Below are positions 43,872 through 51,133 of a stretch of 51,133 nucleotides of DNA, one piece after another. The notes beneath the pieces are model-generated. The model did not search any database and was not told the origin of the DNA. It saw only the letters and a list, made by a program, of their open reading frames with translations. Numbering within the stretch: position 1 is the first letter of the stretch; each line of letters begins with the position of its first letter. Source of the stretch: Salinarimonas rosea DSM 21201 (lineage in GTDB: Bacteria; Pseudomonadota; Alphaproteobacteria; Rhizobiales; Beijerinckiaceae); NCBI RefSeq assembly GCF_000429045.1, contig NZ_AUBC01000029.1, positions 1 to 51,133 of the forward strand, written 5' to 3'. The position numbers and the translations under genes are program-made.

Positions 43872-44651
43872 TCACCCCCGCGCCGTCCGCTCCCGCCAGC
43901 GGCGCACCACGACCGGGATCAGCGCCAGCACCGCGAGCCCCACGAGCGCCGTGATCACCTCCGGCGTCAGCACGCCGCGCGCGGAGAGCTCGCCGCCCTG
44001 GGCGATCACGCTCTCGAAGCCCGCGCCGACGGAGGCGAAGACGAAGGCGCCGGGCACGATGCCGATCAGCGTCGCGACCACGTAGGTGCGCAGGGGAACG
44101 CCGAGGAAGGCGGGGGCAAGGTTGACGACGAAGAAGGGGAAGACCGGCACGAGCCGCAGGAACAGCAGGTAGTTGAACGCGTCCTTGCGGAAGCCCTCCG
44201 CCATGCGCGCGATCGCGCCGCCGGCCTTCTCGCGCAGGGCGTCGCCGAGCGCCGTGCGGGCGATCAGGAAGACGCCGGTCGCGCCGATCGTGGCGCCGAC
44301 GACCGCGAAGGCGGTGCCGGCGAGGACGCCGAACAGGAAGCCGCCCGTCATGGTCAGCACCGCGCCGCCGGGCAGCGAGGCCGCCACCACGACCGCGTAC
44401 ACCGCGACGTAGGCGAGCGCCGCGAGGACGAATCCGTCGGCGACGAAGGCCTGCAGCCGCTCCGAATTGGCGCGCAGCGCCTCGAAGGAGACGTACTCGT
44501 CGAGCCCAAGGGCGAAGGCGCCGGCGATCACGGCGGCGAGCGCCACGAGCGGGCCGAAGCGCCGCAGCGCGCCGCGGGCGGGCCGGCTCGCAGGACGGTC
44601 GGCGGCGGTGTCGGCGGTGGTGCGGTCCTGGGTGTCCTGCATCGCGGTCAT
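43872..44651 (-). CDS. TVP38/TMEM64 (DedA-like) family membrane protein
   Basis: This 259-residue inner-membrane protein has about six hydrophobic segments. The family core is PGGAVLTMTGGFLFGVLAGTA, then ATIGATGVFLIAR and FNYLLFLRLVPVFPFFVVNL with GVPLRTYVVATLIGIVPGAF. The family has roles in lipid or undecaprenyl-phosphate transport in some bacteria; the substrate here is unknown. The start is ATG 44651, or the ATG three codons later. A 13-base inverted repeat lies just upstream. Confidence 0.88.
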   Translation of the reverse strand: MTAMQDTQDRTTADTAADRPASRPARGALRRFGPLVALAAVIAGAFALGLDEYVSFEALRANSERLQAFVADGFVLAALAYVAVYAVVVAASLPGGAVLTMTGGFLFGVLAGTAFAVVGATIGATGVFLIARTALGDALREKAGGAIARMAEGFRKDAFNYLLFLRLVPVFPFFVVNLAPAFLGVPLRTYVVATLIGIVPGAFVFASVGAGFESVIAQGGELSARGVLTPEVITALVGLAVLALIPVVVRRWRERTARG

Positions 44652-44662
44652 CGTGCTTTCTC

Positions 44663-44694
44663 CCGGTGTCTACGCTGTTTCGCGTGGACACCGG
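44663..44694. promoter_or_regulatory. 13-base inverted repeat upstream of the TVP38-family gene
   Basis: CCGGTGTCTACGC (44663-44675) and GCGTGGACACCGG (44682-44694) are complementary at 12 of 13 positions. An ACACCGGTGT palindrome overlaps its outer end (44688-44697). It starts 12 bases before the ATG, so it could fold next to the ribosome-binding site or be an operator for a dimeric repressor. Confidence 0.5.
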
Positions 44695-44725
44695 TGTTGT
44701 AACGCACCGCCCGGTCACGGGCCCG

Positions 44726-45442
44726 TCACGACTTCGCGGGCGCCGCGTGACCGACGAAGGCGGCGATCGCGGGATCGCGCGTCGGATCGAGCGCGGCGCG
44801 GGGTGCATCCTGCACGAGGACGCGTCCCCGCGCCACGAAGGCGAGGGCGTCCGCCCGGTCGAGCACGTCCTCGGGGGTATGGATCGTGATCAGGACCGTG
44901 ATGCCCCGCGCGCGGCGCAGGTCGTCGACGATGGCGATCATCTCCCGCCGCAGGCCGGGATCGAGGGCGCCGAAGGGCTCGTCGAGCAGGAGCAGCGGCT
45001 TTCGCGAGACGAGCGCACGCGCGAGCGCCACGCGCTGGCGCTGGCCGCCGGAGAGCTGCTCGGGCCGGCGCGCCTCGAGCCCCGCGAGATCGACCGCCGC
45101 GAGCGCCTCGGCGACGCGCGCGCGGTCGGCCTCCGCGAGGCGCAGCGAGGGGCGGATGCCGAGCGCGACGTTCTGCGCCGCCGTGAGGTGGGCGAACAGG
45201 TTGTTGTCCTGGAACATCATCGCCACCGGCCGCTCGGCCGGCGAGAGCGGCAGGAGATCGCGCCCGTCGAAGGCGAGCCGTCCGGAGACCGGCGTCTCGA
45301 ACCCCGCGATCATGGACAGCAGCGTCGTCTTGCCGCCGCCGGAGGGGCCGACGATCGCGAGCATGGAGCCCGACGGGGCCTCGAGCGCATACAGCGTCTC
45401 GAAGTCCGGCCAGGCGAGGCGGCAGGCGTCGACAATCAGCAT
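44726..45442 (-). CDS. thiQ: Thiamine ABC transporter, ATP-binding protein ThiQ
   Basis: ThiQ is the ATPase of the thiamine/TPP importer. The 238-residue protein has Walker A GPSGGGKTTLL, the Q loop in MMFQDNNLFAHL typical of ThiQ, signature LSGGQRQRVALARAL and Walker B LLLLDEPFGAL. It starts at 45442, overlapping the thiP stop by 7 bases. It is the last gene of the riboswitch-controlled operon. Confidence 0.93.
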   Translation of the reverse strand: MLIVDACRLAWPDFETLYALEAPSGSMLAIVGPSGGGKTTLLSMIAGFETPVSGRLAFDGRDLLPLSPAERPVAMMFQDNNLFAHLTAAQNVALGIRPSLRLAEADRARVAEALAAVDLAGLEARRPEQLSGGQRQRVALARALVSRKPLLLLDEPFGALDPGLRREMIAIVDDLRRARGITVLITIHTPEDVLDRADALAFVARGRVLVQDAPRAALDPTRDPAIAAFVGHAAPAKS

Positions 45443-47013
45443 CGGGCCATCCGTGTGGCGAAGGCGGAGAGCGCGAAGGCTGCCGCGACGAGGAGGAGCC
45501 CGATCGCCGCCGCCTCGTCGAGGCGGTACGCGCCCAGGCGCTCGTAGAGCAGGTAGGGCACCGTCCGCAGCTCCGTCCCGCCGAAGAGCGCGACGATGCC
45601 GAAATCGCCGAAGGAGAGCGCGGCGGCGAAGGCGAAGGCTCCCGCGAGCGGGCGGCGCAGCACCGGCCAGTCGACGATCGCGATCCGGCGCAGGCCGGTG
45701 AGCCCGAGCAGCGCCGCGAGGCGGCCGTGGCGCTCGGCGCTCGTGGCGAGCGCCGGCGCCAGGAAGCGGTAGGCGAAGGGCAGGGCGCCGATGGCGTTCA
45801 CCAGGGGCAGGAGCAGGAAGCCGGCCTGCGTCGGCCCCACGCGTCCGCGCAGGAGGAGGAAGAGCCCCGCCGTCAGCGCGAAGGGCGGGATCGCGAGCAC
45901 CAGTGCCGGCAGCACGTCGTAGGCGGCCGCGAGCCGCCCCCGCCGGCGGCTCCGGGCCGCCTGCGCCGCGCCCGCGAGCGCGATCGCCATGGCGCAGGCG
46001 AGGACCGCCGAGACGAGCGCGATCGCGACGCTCGTCGTCGCCGCGTGGGCGAGGTCGCGGTCGAAGACCCGCGGCAGCGCGGCGGCGCCTTCGAGCGTCG
46101 CCGCCAGGATCGGGAGGACCAGCGCCCCGCCGAGCGCCAGCACCGCGCGGTCGAGCCGGCGCAGGCGCGGGTCGCCGGCGTCCGGGCGCGCGATCGGCAG
46201 GCGCTCGGTCGGTACCACGGGGGCCCGCGTCACCGCCCAGTGCAGCACGAGCGTCAGCGACAGGCAGATCGCGAGCTGGACGCCCGCGAGCATCGCCGCG
46301 CGGGCGAAATCGAGCTCGACCCGGAGCGCGGAGAAGATCGCGACCTCGAGCGTCGCCTTGCCCGGCCCGCCGCCGAGCGTGAGCACGATGGCGAAGCTCG
46401 TGAAGCACAGCAGGAAGACGAGCCCGGCGAGGCCGGGCGTCTCCCGCATCAGGATCGGCCGGTCGAGATGGGCGAAGGTGGCCCGCGCGCCGAAGCCGAG
46501 GATCGCGGCGAGCCGCCAGTGCTCCGCGGGCGCCCGCGACAGCGCGTCGAGGTAGACCCGCGTGGCGAGCGCGGCGTTGAGGAAGACGTGGGCGAGGAGG
46601 ATGCCGGGCCATCCGAACGGGTCGGGCCGCAGCGTAAGCCCCGTCGCCTCCAGTCCCACCGCGAGCCATCCCGAGCGTCCGTAGACCGCGACGACCGAGA
46701 ACACGACGACGATCGCCGGCATCACCGCCGCCGCGCCGAGCGCCGCGAGCGCGAGGCCGCGCCCCGGGAAGCGCCGCCGCGCCAGCGCCAGCGCCAGCGC
46801 CGCGCCCAGCGCGAGCGAGAGCACCGTCGAGAGGGCCGCCTGGGCGAGCGAGAAGACGAGGATGCGGCGCAGGTAGGCGTCGAGCGCGAGCACGCTCGGC
46901 CGGTCCTGCGCCGCCGCGATCAGCGCGCCGAAGGCGGCCGCCGCCAGGACCGCGAGCGCGAGCGCGACGAGCGCACCGGGATGCGGCAGGCGTCGGCCCG
47001 GCGCGCGCCTCAC
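45436..47013 (-). CDS. thiP: Thiamine ABC transporter, permease ThiP
   Basis: ThiP forms the membrane channel of the thiamine importer. The 525-residue protein is a fused dimer of BPD-type permeases with about 12 helices. The first EAA-like loop, with DALSRAPAEHWRLAAILGFG, lies near residue 165, and the second, with RHGRLAALLGLTGLRRIAIVDWP, near 425. It starts at GTG 47013, overlapping the thiB stop (GTGA). The frame stays open further upstream, opposite thiB coding sequence, but is not ThiP. Confidence 0.92.
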   Translation of the reverse strand: MRRAPGRRLPHPGALVALALAVLAAAAFGALIAAAQDRPSVLALDAYLRRILVFSLAQAALSTVLSLALGAALALALARRRFPGRGLALAALGAAAVMPAIVVVFSVVAVYGRSGWLAVGLEATGLTLRPDPFGWPGILLAHVFLNAALATRVYLDALSRAPAEHWRLAAILGFGARATFAHLDRPILMRETPGLAGLVFLLCFTSFAIVLTLGGGPGKATLEVAIFSALRVELDFARAAMLAGVQLAICLSLTLVLHWAVTRAPVVPTERLPIARPDAGDPRLRRLDRAVLALGGALVLPILAATLEGAAALPRVFDRDLAHAATTSVAIALVSAVLACAMAIALAGAAQAARSRRRGRLAAAYDVLPALVLAIPPFALTAGLFLLLRGRVGPTQAGFLLLPLVNAIGALPFAYRFLAPALATSAERHGRLAALLGLTGLRRIAIVDWPVLRRPLAGAFAFAAALSFGDFGIVALFGGTELRTVPYLLYERLGAYRLDEAAAIGLLLVAAAFALSAFATRMARC

Positions 47014-48047
47014 CGGGTCGTCGCCTCGAGCCAGGTGTCGATCAGCCCCCGACGCTGGGCGGAGACGCGCTCGGGGTCGAACAGGAACGCCACGTCCGGC
47101 GCGATCAGCCCCTCGAAGCTCTCCGGCAGCCCGCCCTCGGGCAGGCGCGCGGGGTACATCCAGTTGCCCTCCGGGATCAGGCTCTGGAAAGCGTCGGACA
47201 GCATGAAGCGCAGGAAGTCCCTGGCGAGCTCCGGGGCGTCCGTGGCCTGCGTGATCCCGGCGATCTCGACGTGGAGGTAGTGCCCCTCGGCGAAGCGGGC
47301 GGCTTCGTAGCGCGTCTCGTCCTCGACGGACCGGTGGTAGGCCGGCGAGGTCGAGTACGACAGCACCATGTCCGCCTCGCCCTCCAGGAAGAGCCCGTAG
47401 GCCTCCGACCAGCCGGTGGTGAAGGTCACCACGCGCGGCGTCAACGCCGCCCAGGCATCGGCGAGCCCTTCGCCGAAGACGGCGCTCGACCAGAGCAGCA
47501 GCCCGAAGCCCGGCGCGCTGGTGCGCGGGTCCTGGAGTACGACGCGCGGGCCGTCCGGATCCGTGAAGAGCGCCTCCAGGCTCTCCGGCGGGGCGTCGAG
47601 CCGGGTCGTGTCGTAGACGAAGGCGAGATGGCCCCAGTCGTAGGGCAGGAAGGTCTCGTCCTCCCATGCCACCGGCATGTCGAGCGGGCCGGGCTCGACG
47701 CCGTGGGGCGCGAACAGGCCGAGCGCGCGGGCTTCCGCGGCGAGGTTCATGTCGAGGCCGAGCACGACGTCGGCCTGGGTCGAGGCGCCCTCGAGCCGCA
47801 GGCGGCCGAGCAGCGAGCCGGCATCGTCGGCGGTCACCCACTCGAGATCGCAGCCGCAGGAGGCCTCGAAGCGCTCGGCGATGGCCTCGCCCGGGCCGTA
47901 GCGGCCGACGAAGGAGGAATAGGTGTAGACGGTGAGCGTCGGCCGCTCCTGCGCGGCGGCGGGCGTCGGCAGCGCGGCCAGCCCCGCGGCGAGGGCGGGC
48001 GAGGCGAGGGTGAGGGCGGCGAGGAGGAAGCGGGCGGGGGTGTGCAT
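47010..48047 (-). CDS. thiB: Thiamine ABC transporter, periplasmic binding protein ThiB
   Basis: ThiB captures thiamine or TPP in the periplasm. The 345-residue protein has a signal peptide (about residues 1-32, cleaved after AAA), then LTVYTYSSFVGRYGPGEAIA and the family motif ADVVLGLDMNLAAEA. The typical WGHLAFVYD and YSTSPAYHRSVE blocks follow. The start is ATG 48047 with GGAG 6 bases upstream. A TPP riboswitch precedes it. Confidence 0.95.
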   Translation of the reverse strand: MHTPARFLLAALTLASPALAAGLAALPTPAAAQERPTLTVYTYSSFVGRYGPGEAIAERFEASCGCDLEWVTADDAGSLLGRLRLEGASTQADVVLGLDMNLAAEARALGLFAPHGVEPGPLDMPVAWEDETFLPYDWGHLAFVYDTTRLDAPPESLEALFTDPDGPRVVLQDPRTSAPGFGLLLWSSAVFGEGLADAWAALTPRVVTFTTGWSEAYGLFLEGEADMVLSYSTSPAYHRSVEDETRYEAARFAEGHYLHVEIAGITQATDAPELARDFLRFMLSDAFQSLIPEGNWMYPARLPEGGLPESFEGLIAPDVAFLFDPERVSAQRRGLIDTWLEATTR

Positions 48048-48121
48048 CGGCGGCTCCGTTCGCGAGAGCCGGGGCGCGACGGGCGACGATGTGCGGGGGC
48101 GGTCGCAGCGCGCGGCCAGTC

Positions 48122-48212
48122 GCTCATCCCTACGCCGGCACGACCCGGATCAGGTTCGACGGGTTGGCGCGGACCGCGCCTCTCAGCTCCTTCGCGGAGC
48201 ACCCCGTGAGAC
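48122..48212 (-). promoter_or_regulatory. TPP (thi-box) riboswitch
   Basis: On the minus strand the order is ACGGGGTGC, CTGAGAGGCG, a stem GCGGTCCGCGCCAACCC, then GAACCTGATCCGGGTCGTGC and CCGGCGTAGGGA. These are the conserved blocks of the TPP aptamer. It lies about 80 bases before thiB, where TPP binding would switch the transporter off, probably by hiding the thiB ribosome-binding site or by early termination. Confidence 0.93.
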
Positions 48213-48260
48213 GCGACGGGTGTAGACCGCCGCGCACGTCCGCGCAAGCGTGGGCCGCGA

Positions 48261-48881
48261 TCAGGTCAGCGAGACGCGCCGGCGTCGCCGCATCAGGAAC
48301 CACGCCATCCCGAAGGTCCAGACCAGCACGATCAGCGCGATGGCGCGCTCGTAGAGCCCGTCCCACCGCGTCGGGACGATGAAGAAGATCGGCGCGAGCA
48401 CGATCCAGGCGGCGCCGACGACGGCGTCGAAGATGCCCCAGGCGCGGCGCTCGCGCCAGAGGCCGGGGATGAGGAGCAGCGTCGCGAGTGCGAACAGGCC
48501 GCCGAGCGCATAGACCAGCTCCAGGTGGATGACGAAGCCGCCCCGATCGCGGTCGCCGTATTCGTCGTGGAGCGCGATCGTCGCGACGTCGAGGGCGACG
48601 AGCGCGACGCAGACCACGCCTGCGCGCCAGGTTCGGCCTGCGCGCCGCCGCCCGAGACCCCAGGCCAACGCCGCGAGGCCGATGGCGAAGGCGACGAGTC
48701 CGAGGTCCTGGATCCAGGCGAGGCGGCCTGCGGCGAGATCCGAGATCGAGTTGCGGACGGGGTCGTAGCCCGGCACCAGCGCGGAGCCGACGAGATCGGT
48801 GACGACGAGGACGCTCGCGCCCGCGGCGGCCACCGCCCCCGTCCAGGGGACGGAGGCGCTTTCGTCACGAGAAGAGTGCAT
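48261..48881 (-). CDS. DUF998-like membrane protein
   Basis: This 206-residue protein has six hydrophobic segments: GAVAAAGASVLVVTDLVGSAL first, and later IQDLGLVAFAIGLAALAWGL, VCVALVALDVATIAL and WIVLAPIFFIVP. The NSISDLAAG after the first helix is typical of the DUF998 family. No enzyme function is known. The ATG at 48881 lacks a clear ribosome-binding site. Its stop is near the TPP riboswitch of the following operon. Confidence 0.78.
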   Translation of the reverse strand: MHSSRDESASVPWTGAVAAAGASVLVVTDLVGSALVPGYDPVRNSISDLAAGRLAWIQDLGLVAFAIGLAALAWGLGRRRAGRTWRAGVVCVALVALDVATIALHDEYGDRDRGGFVIHLELVYALGGLFALATLLLIPGLWRERRAWGIFDAVVGAAWIVLAPIFFIVPTRWDGLYERAIALIVLVWTFGMAWFLMRRRRRVSLT

Positions 48882-48996
48882 CGATGAAGACCGCCCGCGA
48901 GGTTGCTGCAAGACGGCCAACGCGCGAGAGGCGCCCGCCGTTGCGCCGCCTCCGGCGAGCGACGCGACCCCGCCCGGCGGGCGGGGCCTGCGCCAG

Positions 48997-50295
48997 TCAA
49001 CGCCCGCCGGGCGTGAGCCTGTGGATCTTCCCCTCGTCCACCGCGGCGTAGAGGCTGCCGTCGGGGCCGAGCACCACGGAGCGGAAGCGGCCCGCCTCCA
49101 TCGGCAGCGTCATCTCCGTGACGTCGACGACGGACGTGCCCGCCTCGTCGAGCTCGATCACGTCGATGCGCTGGCCGATGGGCGTGCCGCCGAACCCGAT
49201 GCCCATGATGCCGACGACGAGCGCGTTCTCCCAGTCGCCCCACGCCTCGCCCTCGAGGAAGGCGGCGGACGCGGTGCCCTGGGACCAGCCATTGTTCTCC
49301 CAGATCGGGGGCATCGCGTCCGGGTAGGTCTCGAAATCCGTCATCGGCATGAAGGAGGCGCGCTCGAAGCGGTTCATTCCCTCCATCTGGTTGGGCATGT
49401 AGCCGCAATAGTCGTCCGGGCAGTCGCCGCGGCCGGCCATGTTCGGGCGCGGGTCCCAGCCGCCGTTGCCGCCGTTCTCCAGCACGGTGATCTCGTCGGA
49501 ATGCCAGGGGCCGTGCTCGGCGACGATCGCGGCACCGGTCACGGGGTGGAAGGCGATGCCCTGCACGTTGCGATGACCGTAGGTGTAGGTGCGCGGGTCG
49601 AAGCCCTCGGGCGGGGTGTTGCCGGGAGCGGCGTTCCCGTCGGTGTCGATGCGCAGCACCTTGGAGCCCATGATGGTCGGGCTCTGCGGGATCGTGCCGT
49701 TGTGGTTGTCGCCCGTGGTGACGTAGAGATATCCGTCCTGCGGGCCGAAGCGGACGCGGCCGCCGTTGTGGGTGCCCGTCCCGCCGAAGGGATGGTCCGT
49801 CGGCTGCGTCTTGAAGGGGATGTCGTCGACGATGTCGGTGCGGTCCGAGACGCCGGCGAGGTCCTCGTCGACGGTGAGCCGCAGCACGCGGTTCGTCGGC
49901 GGATCGGAGCGGCGCGACGCCGCGTAGACGTAGATGCGGCGGTTCTCCGCAAAATCCGGATCCACGGCGACGCCGTTCATCCCGGCCTGGCCCTCGCAGA
50001 AGAGGTCGTCCGCCGTGGCCGCGTAGCCGGCGCTCTCGGGCATGCCGAGCAGCGCGTTCACCTCGCCCGAGGGCAGGCGCACGGACAGGCCCTCGCAGAA
50101 CTCGGTGAAGAACATCGTGCCGTCCTCCAGGAACGCCATGTCCCAGGGGATGTCGAGCCCGTCGAGCACGACCTCGTGCTCGAGGCTCGTCGTGTTCATG
50201 CCGCTCTGCGCGAGAGCAGGGGTGCCGCAGGCGACGGCGCCTGCGATCAGGGCCGCGAGCGACGTCGCGGGGGCGGTTCGTTGCCGATGGCGCAT
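48997..50295 (-). CDS. Secreted PQQ-dependent sugar dehydrogenase (soluble GDH-like)
   Basis: This 432-residue protein has a signal peptide (1-30, ending in ALA), followed by a six-bladed propeller domain of the soluble glucose/sorbosone dehydrogenase type. Visible motifs are GLDIPWDMAFLEDGTMFFTE, TGTHNGGRVRFGPQDGYLYV, GHRNVQGIAFHPVTGAAIVAE and EHGPWHSDE. The His in THNGG matches the catalytic His of this group. It should oxidise a sugar in the periplasm with PQQ. ATG 50295 follows GGGAGGAAACC. Aldose specificity cannot be read from sequence. Confidence 0.88.
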   Translation of the reverse strand: MRHRQRTAPATSLAALIAGAVACGTPALAQSGMNTTSLEHEVVLDGLDIPWDMAFLEDGTMFFTEFCEGLSVRLPSGEVNALLGMPESAGYAATADDLFCEGQAGMNGVAVDPDFAENRRIYVYAASRRSDPPTNRVLRLTVDEDLAGVSDRTDIVDDIPFKTQPTDHPFGGTGTHNGGRVRFGPQDGYLYVTTGDNHNGTIPQSPTIMGSKVLRIDTDGNAAPGNTPPEGFDPRTYTYGHRNVQGIAFHPVTGAAIVAEHGPWHSDEITVLENGGNGGWDPRPNMAGRGDCPDDYCGYMPNQMEGMNRFERASFMPMTDFETYPDAMPPIWENNGWSQGTASAAFLEGEAWGDWENALVVGIMGIGFGGTPIGQRIDVIELDEAGTSVVDVTEMTLPMEAGRFRSVVLGPDGSLYAAVDEGKIHRLTPGGR

Positions 50296-50619
50296 GGTTT
50301 CCTCCCGATGGTCGTTTCGACGAACGCGCCCGGGCGCATACGCATCGGGCGTCGTGACGCCGATCGCGCCGTCGCCCGGCGCGTGCGGGAGGAGGTAGGG
50401 CGGATGCCGGCCGGGGAAACACCGGTGCGGGACGCGGGTCGCATCGCGAGGGGGAGAGACCGTGCGGTCGTGGGGGGGGCGCCTGTAGCGACCCTTCATT
50501 GGCGACGAGTGTTGCCGGGAAACAACAGCTTGAATTGGTTCCGCCAAAGCACTGCGCCCCGCCGTCGAAATCGACAGCGGGTATCTTGCCGCCAGAATGG
50601 GCATGCGGTACCATTCAGA

Positions 50620-50649
50620 ACGTGGAGTTGCCGGCATGCAGCTCCACGT
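50620..50649. promoter_or_regulatory. Inverted repeat at the 5-prime end of the sRNA gene
   Basis: ACGTGGAGTTG (50620-50630) and CAGCTCCACGT (50639-50649) pair over 11 positions with one G-U wobble. It lies directly before and across the predicted sRNA 5-prime end. It is either an operator for the sRNA gene or an extra stem of a longer transcript. Confidence 0.4.
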
Positions 50650-50722
50650 AGCCCGGATGCGGGCTCCTTCTTGGGCGTTTCCTCCCTAGACTCAGGGCCG
50701 CACCTCGCGGCCCTTCTTTTTT
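50646..50722 (+). ncRNA. mmgR: alpha-r8/MmgR-type (suhB) trans-acting small RNA
   Basis: About 77 bases with three parts. First is a 5-prime hairpin AGCCCG-GATG-CGGGCT (50650-50665). Next is a single-stranded TTTCCTCCCT (50678-50687), which is an anti-Shine-Dalgarno sequence. Last is a factor-independent terminator, GGGCCGC-ACCTC-GCGGCCC (50695-50713) with T-tract TTCTTTTTT (50714-50722). A conserved UUUCCUCCCU between two stems is, to my knowledge, the hallmark of the alphaproteobacterial MmgR family, which in Sinorhizobium limits polyhydroxybutyrate storage. The 5-prime end is estimated from the family size. There is no open frame within it. Confidence 0.75.
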
Positions 50723-50791
50723 GGGCCACGGCATGCGCCTTCGTCTCGGCGGAGGGGAAGCTAGCCTAGCGTTTTTCCGGAATCAAGCCGC

Positions 50792-50817
50792 TGTCCGGGG
50801 TCAGCACATATGAGACG
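50792..50817. repeat. Terminal inverted repeat of an IS481-like element
   Basis: The sequence TGTCCGGGGTCAGCACATAT begins with TGT, as IS3/IS481-type ends do. It lies 45 bases outside the transposase stop codon, facing outward. The partner end is beyond the window. Confidence 0.5.
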
Positions 50818-50836
50818 CGGCGGGGCTCCCGTCAGC

Positions 50837-51133
50837 TCAGGCCGAGAGGTACGCGGCGGGTGGTCTCCCGGCAAGGGCTCCGTGAGGTCTGTGGTGGTTG
50901 TAGAGATTCTGGAAGGCGTCGATGTGTGGGTTGAGGGCGTCGACGCCGGTGGGAAGGTCGTAGACGGCGTAGAATTCGTAGCGCCAGGCGGCGTTGCAGC
51001 GCTCGACGGCGCCGTTGAGCTTCGGGCTCTTGGGCGGGAGCTCGTAGAGGGCGAGCTTCTTGTCGGCGCAAGCCTTCTCGAACTCCGCCTTGAACTCGGA
51101 GCCGCCGTCGACCTGGATCGCCTTCACCGGGAA
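50837..51133 (-). CDS. IS481-family transposase, C-terminal fragment
   Basis: The last 98 residues of a DDE integrase-core transposase are seen, with the N-terminal part beyond the right edge. QVDGGSEFKAEF holds the second catalytic Asp, and NGAVERCNAAWRYEFY holds the catalytic Glu. The C-terminal YNHHRPHGALAGRPPAAYL is the typical end of IS3/IS481 integrases. The stop at 50837 is close to the inferred end of the element. It is the only firm mobile-element gene in the window. Confidence 0.88.
   Translation of the reverse strand, partial: FPVKAIQVDGGSEFKAEFEKACADKKLALYELPPKSPKLNGAVERCNAAWRYEFYAVYDLPTGVDALNPHIDAFQNLYNHHRPHGALAGRPPAAYLSA

Larger units (their letters stand above)
50296..50836. 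other. 541-base region: dehydrogenase leader, sRNA gene and insertion-sequence end
   Basis: From left to right it holds the dehydrogenase ribosome-binding site (50296-50310), about 240 bases without recognised features, and a hairpin CCCGCCGTCGA/TCGACAGCGGG with one mismatch (50558-50581). These are followed by the inverted repeat at 50620-50649, the sRNA at 50646-50722, and the end of an insertion sequence from 50792. I see no protein gene. Confidence 0.6.

Overview
The window looks like a high-GC alphaproteobacterial chromosome segment, most plausibly from the Hyphomicrobiales (rhizobial order). It carries the right half of a bacteriochlorophyll-based photosynthesis gene cluster in proteobacterial order, with PpsR/AerR regulators, a PuhA reaction-centre H subunit and a C4-type ALA synthase. 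It also holds an alphaproteobacterial-type small RNA and a CtrA-type DNA motif. The oxygen-dependent cyclase gene acsF is present. No anaerobic bchE lies in the window, which fits an aerobic or facultatively aerobic phototroph. The genus cannot be named from this sequence alone.

Layout. Positions 1-4029 (minus strand) hold a PucC-family transporter broken at the left edge, then bchG, ppsR and aerR/ppaA. Positions 4293-20379 (plus strand) hold bchF-bchN-bchB-bchH-bchL-bchM-lhaA-puhA-puhB-puhC-unknown-acsF-puhE-hemA. Most junctions in this run are 4-base stop/start overlaps, so it is probably one long translationally coupled operon. Two PpsR-type operators, at 1619-1636 and 4214-4231, share a C-G-T-N12-A-C-A form. 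Each overlaps the -35 box of the promoter it would control (bchG and bchF). AerR has the B12-binding GxxHxxG motif of the antirepressor, so the oxygen/light control circuit lies next to its targets.

Positions 20393-32118 are accessory metabolism and housekeeping: an alpha/beta hydrolase, a ReAII-type asparaginase, pseudouridine catabolism (psuG-psuK), a P1-family peptidase, CcdA, a tandem PilZ protein, a PAS protein, thrS, yidD, an SH3b/DxDGDG secreted protein and a retropepsin-like protease. Positions 32311-43844 hold rarA, ruvX, an MBL-fold hydrolase, a small membrane protein behind a perfect CtrA-type box, a VOC protein, an AraC-type regulator, gatC-gatA, a pgpA homologue, a small membrane protein, uvrC, prs and an SDR-fold protein without its catalytic Tyr and Lys.

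Positions 43872-51133 hold a TVP38-family membrane protein, the thiamine ABC transporter thiB-thiP-thiQ behind a TPP riboswitch, a DUF998-like membrane protein and a PQQ-type sugar dehydrogenase. Next come a small RNA that I read as the alpha-r8/MmgR (suhB) type and the end of an IS481-like insertion sequence running off the right edge. The left edge, where the PucC-family frame loses resemblance to its family at about position 97, may be a second mobile-element or assembly junction. I saw no rRNA, tRNA or CRISPR array.
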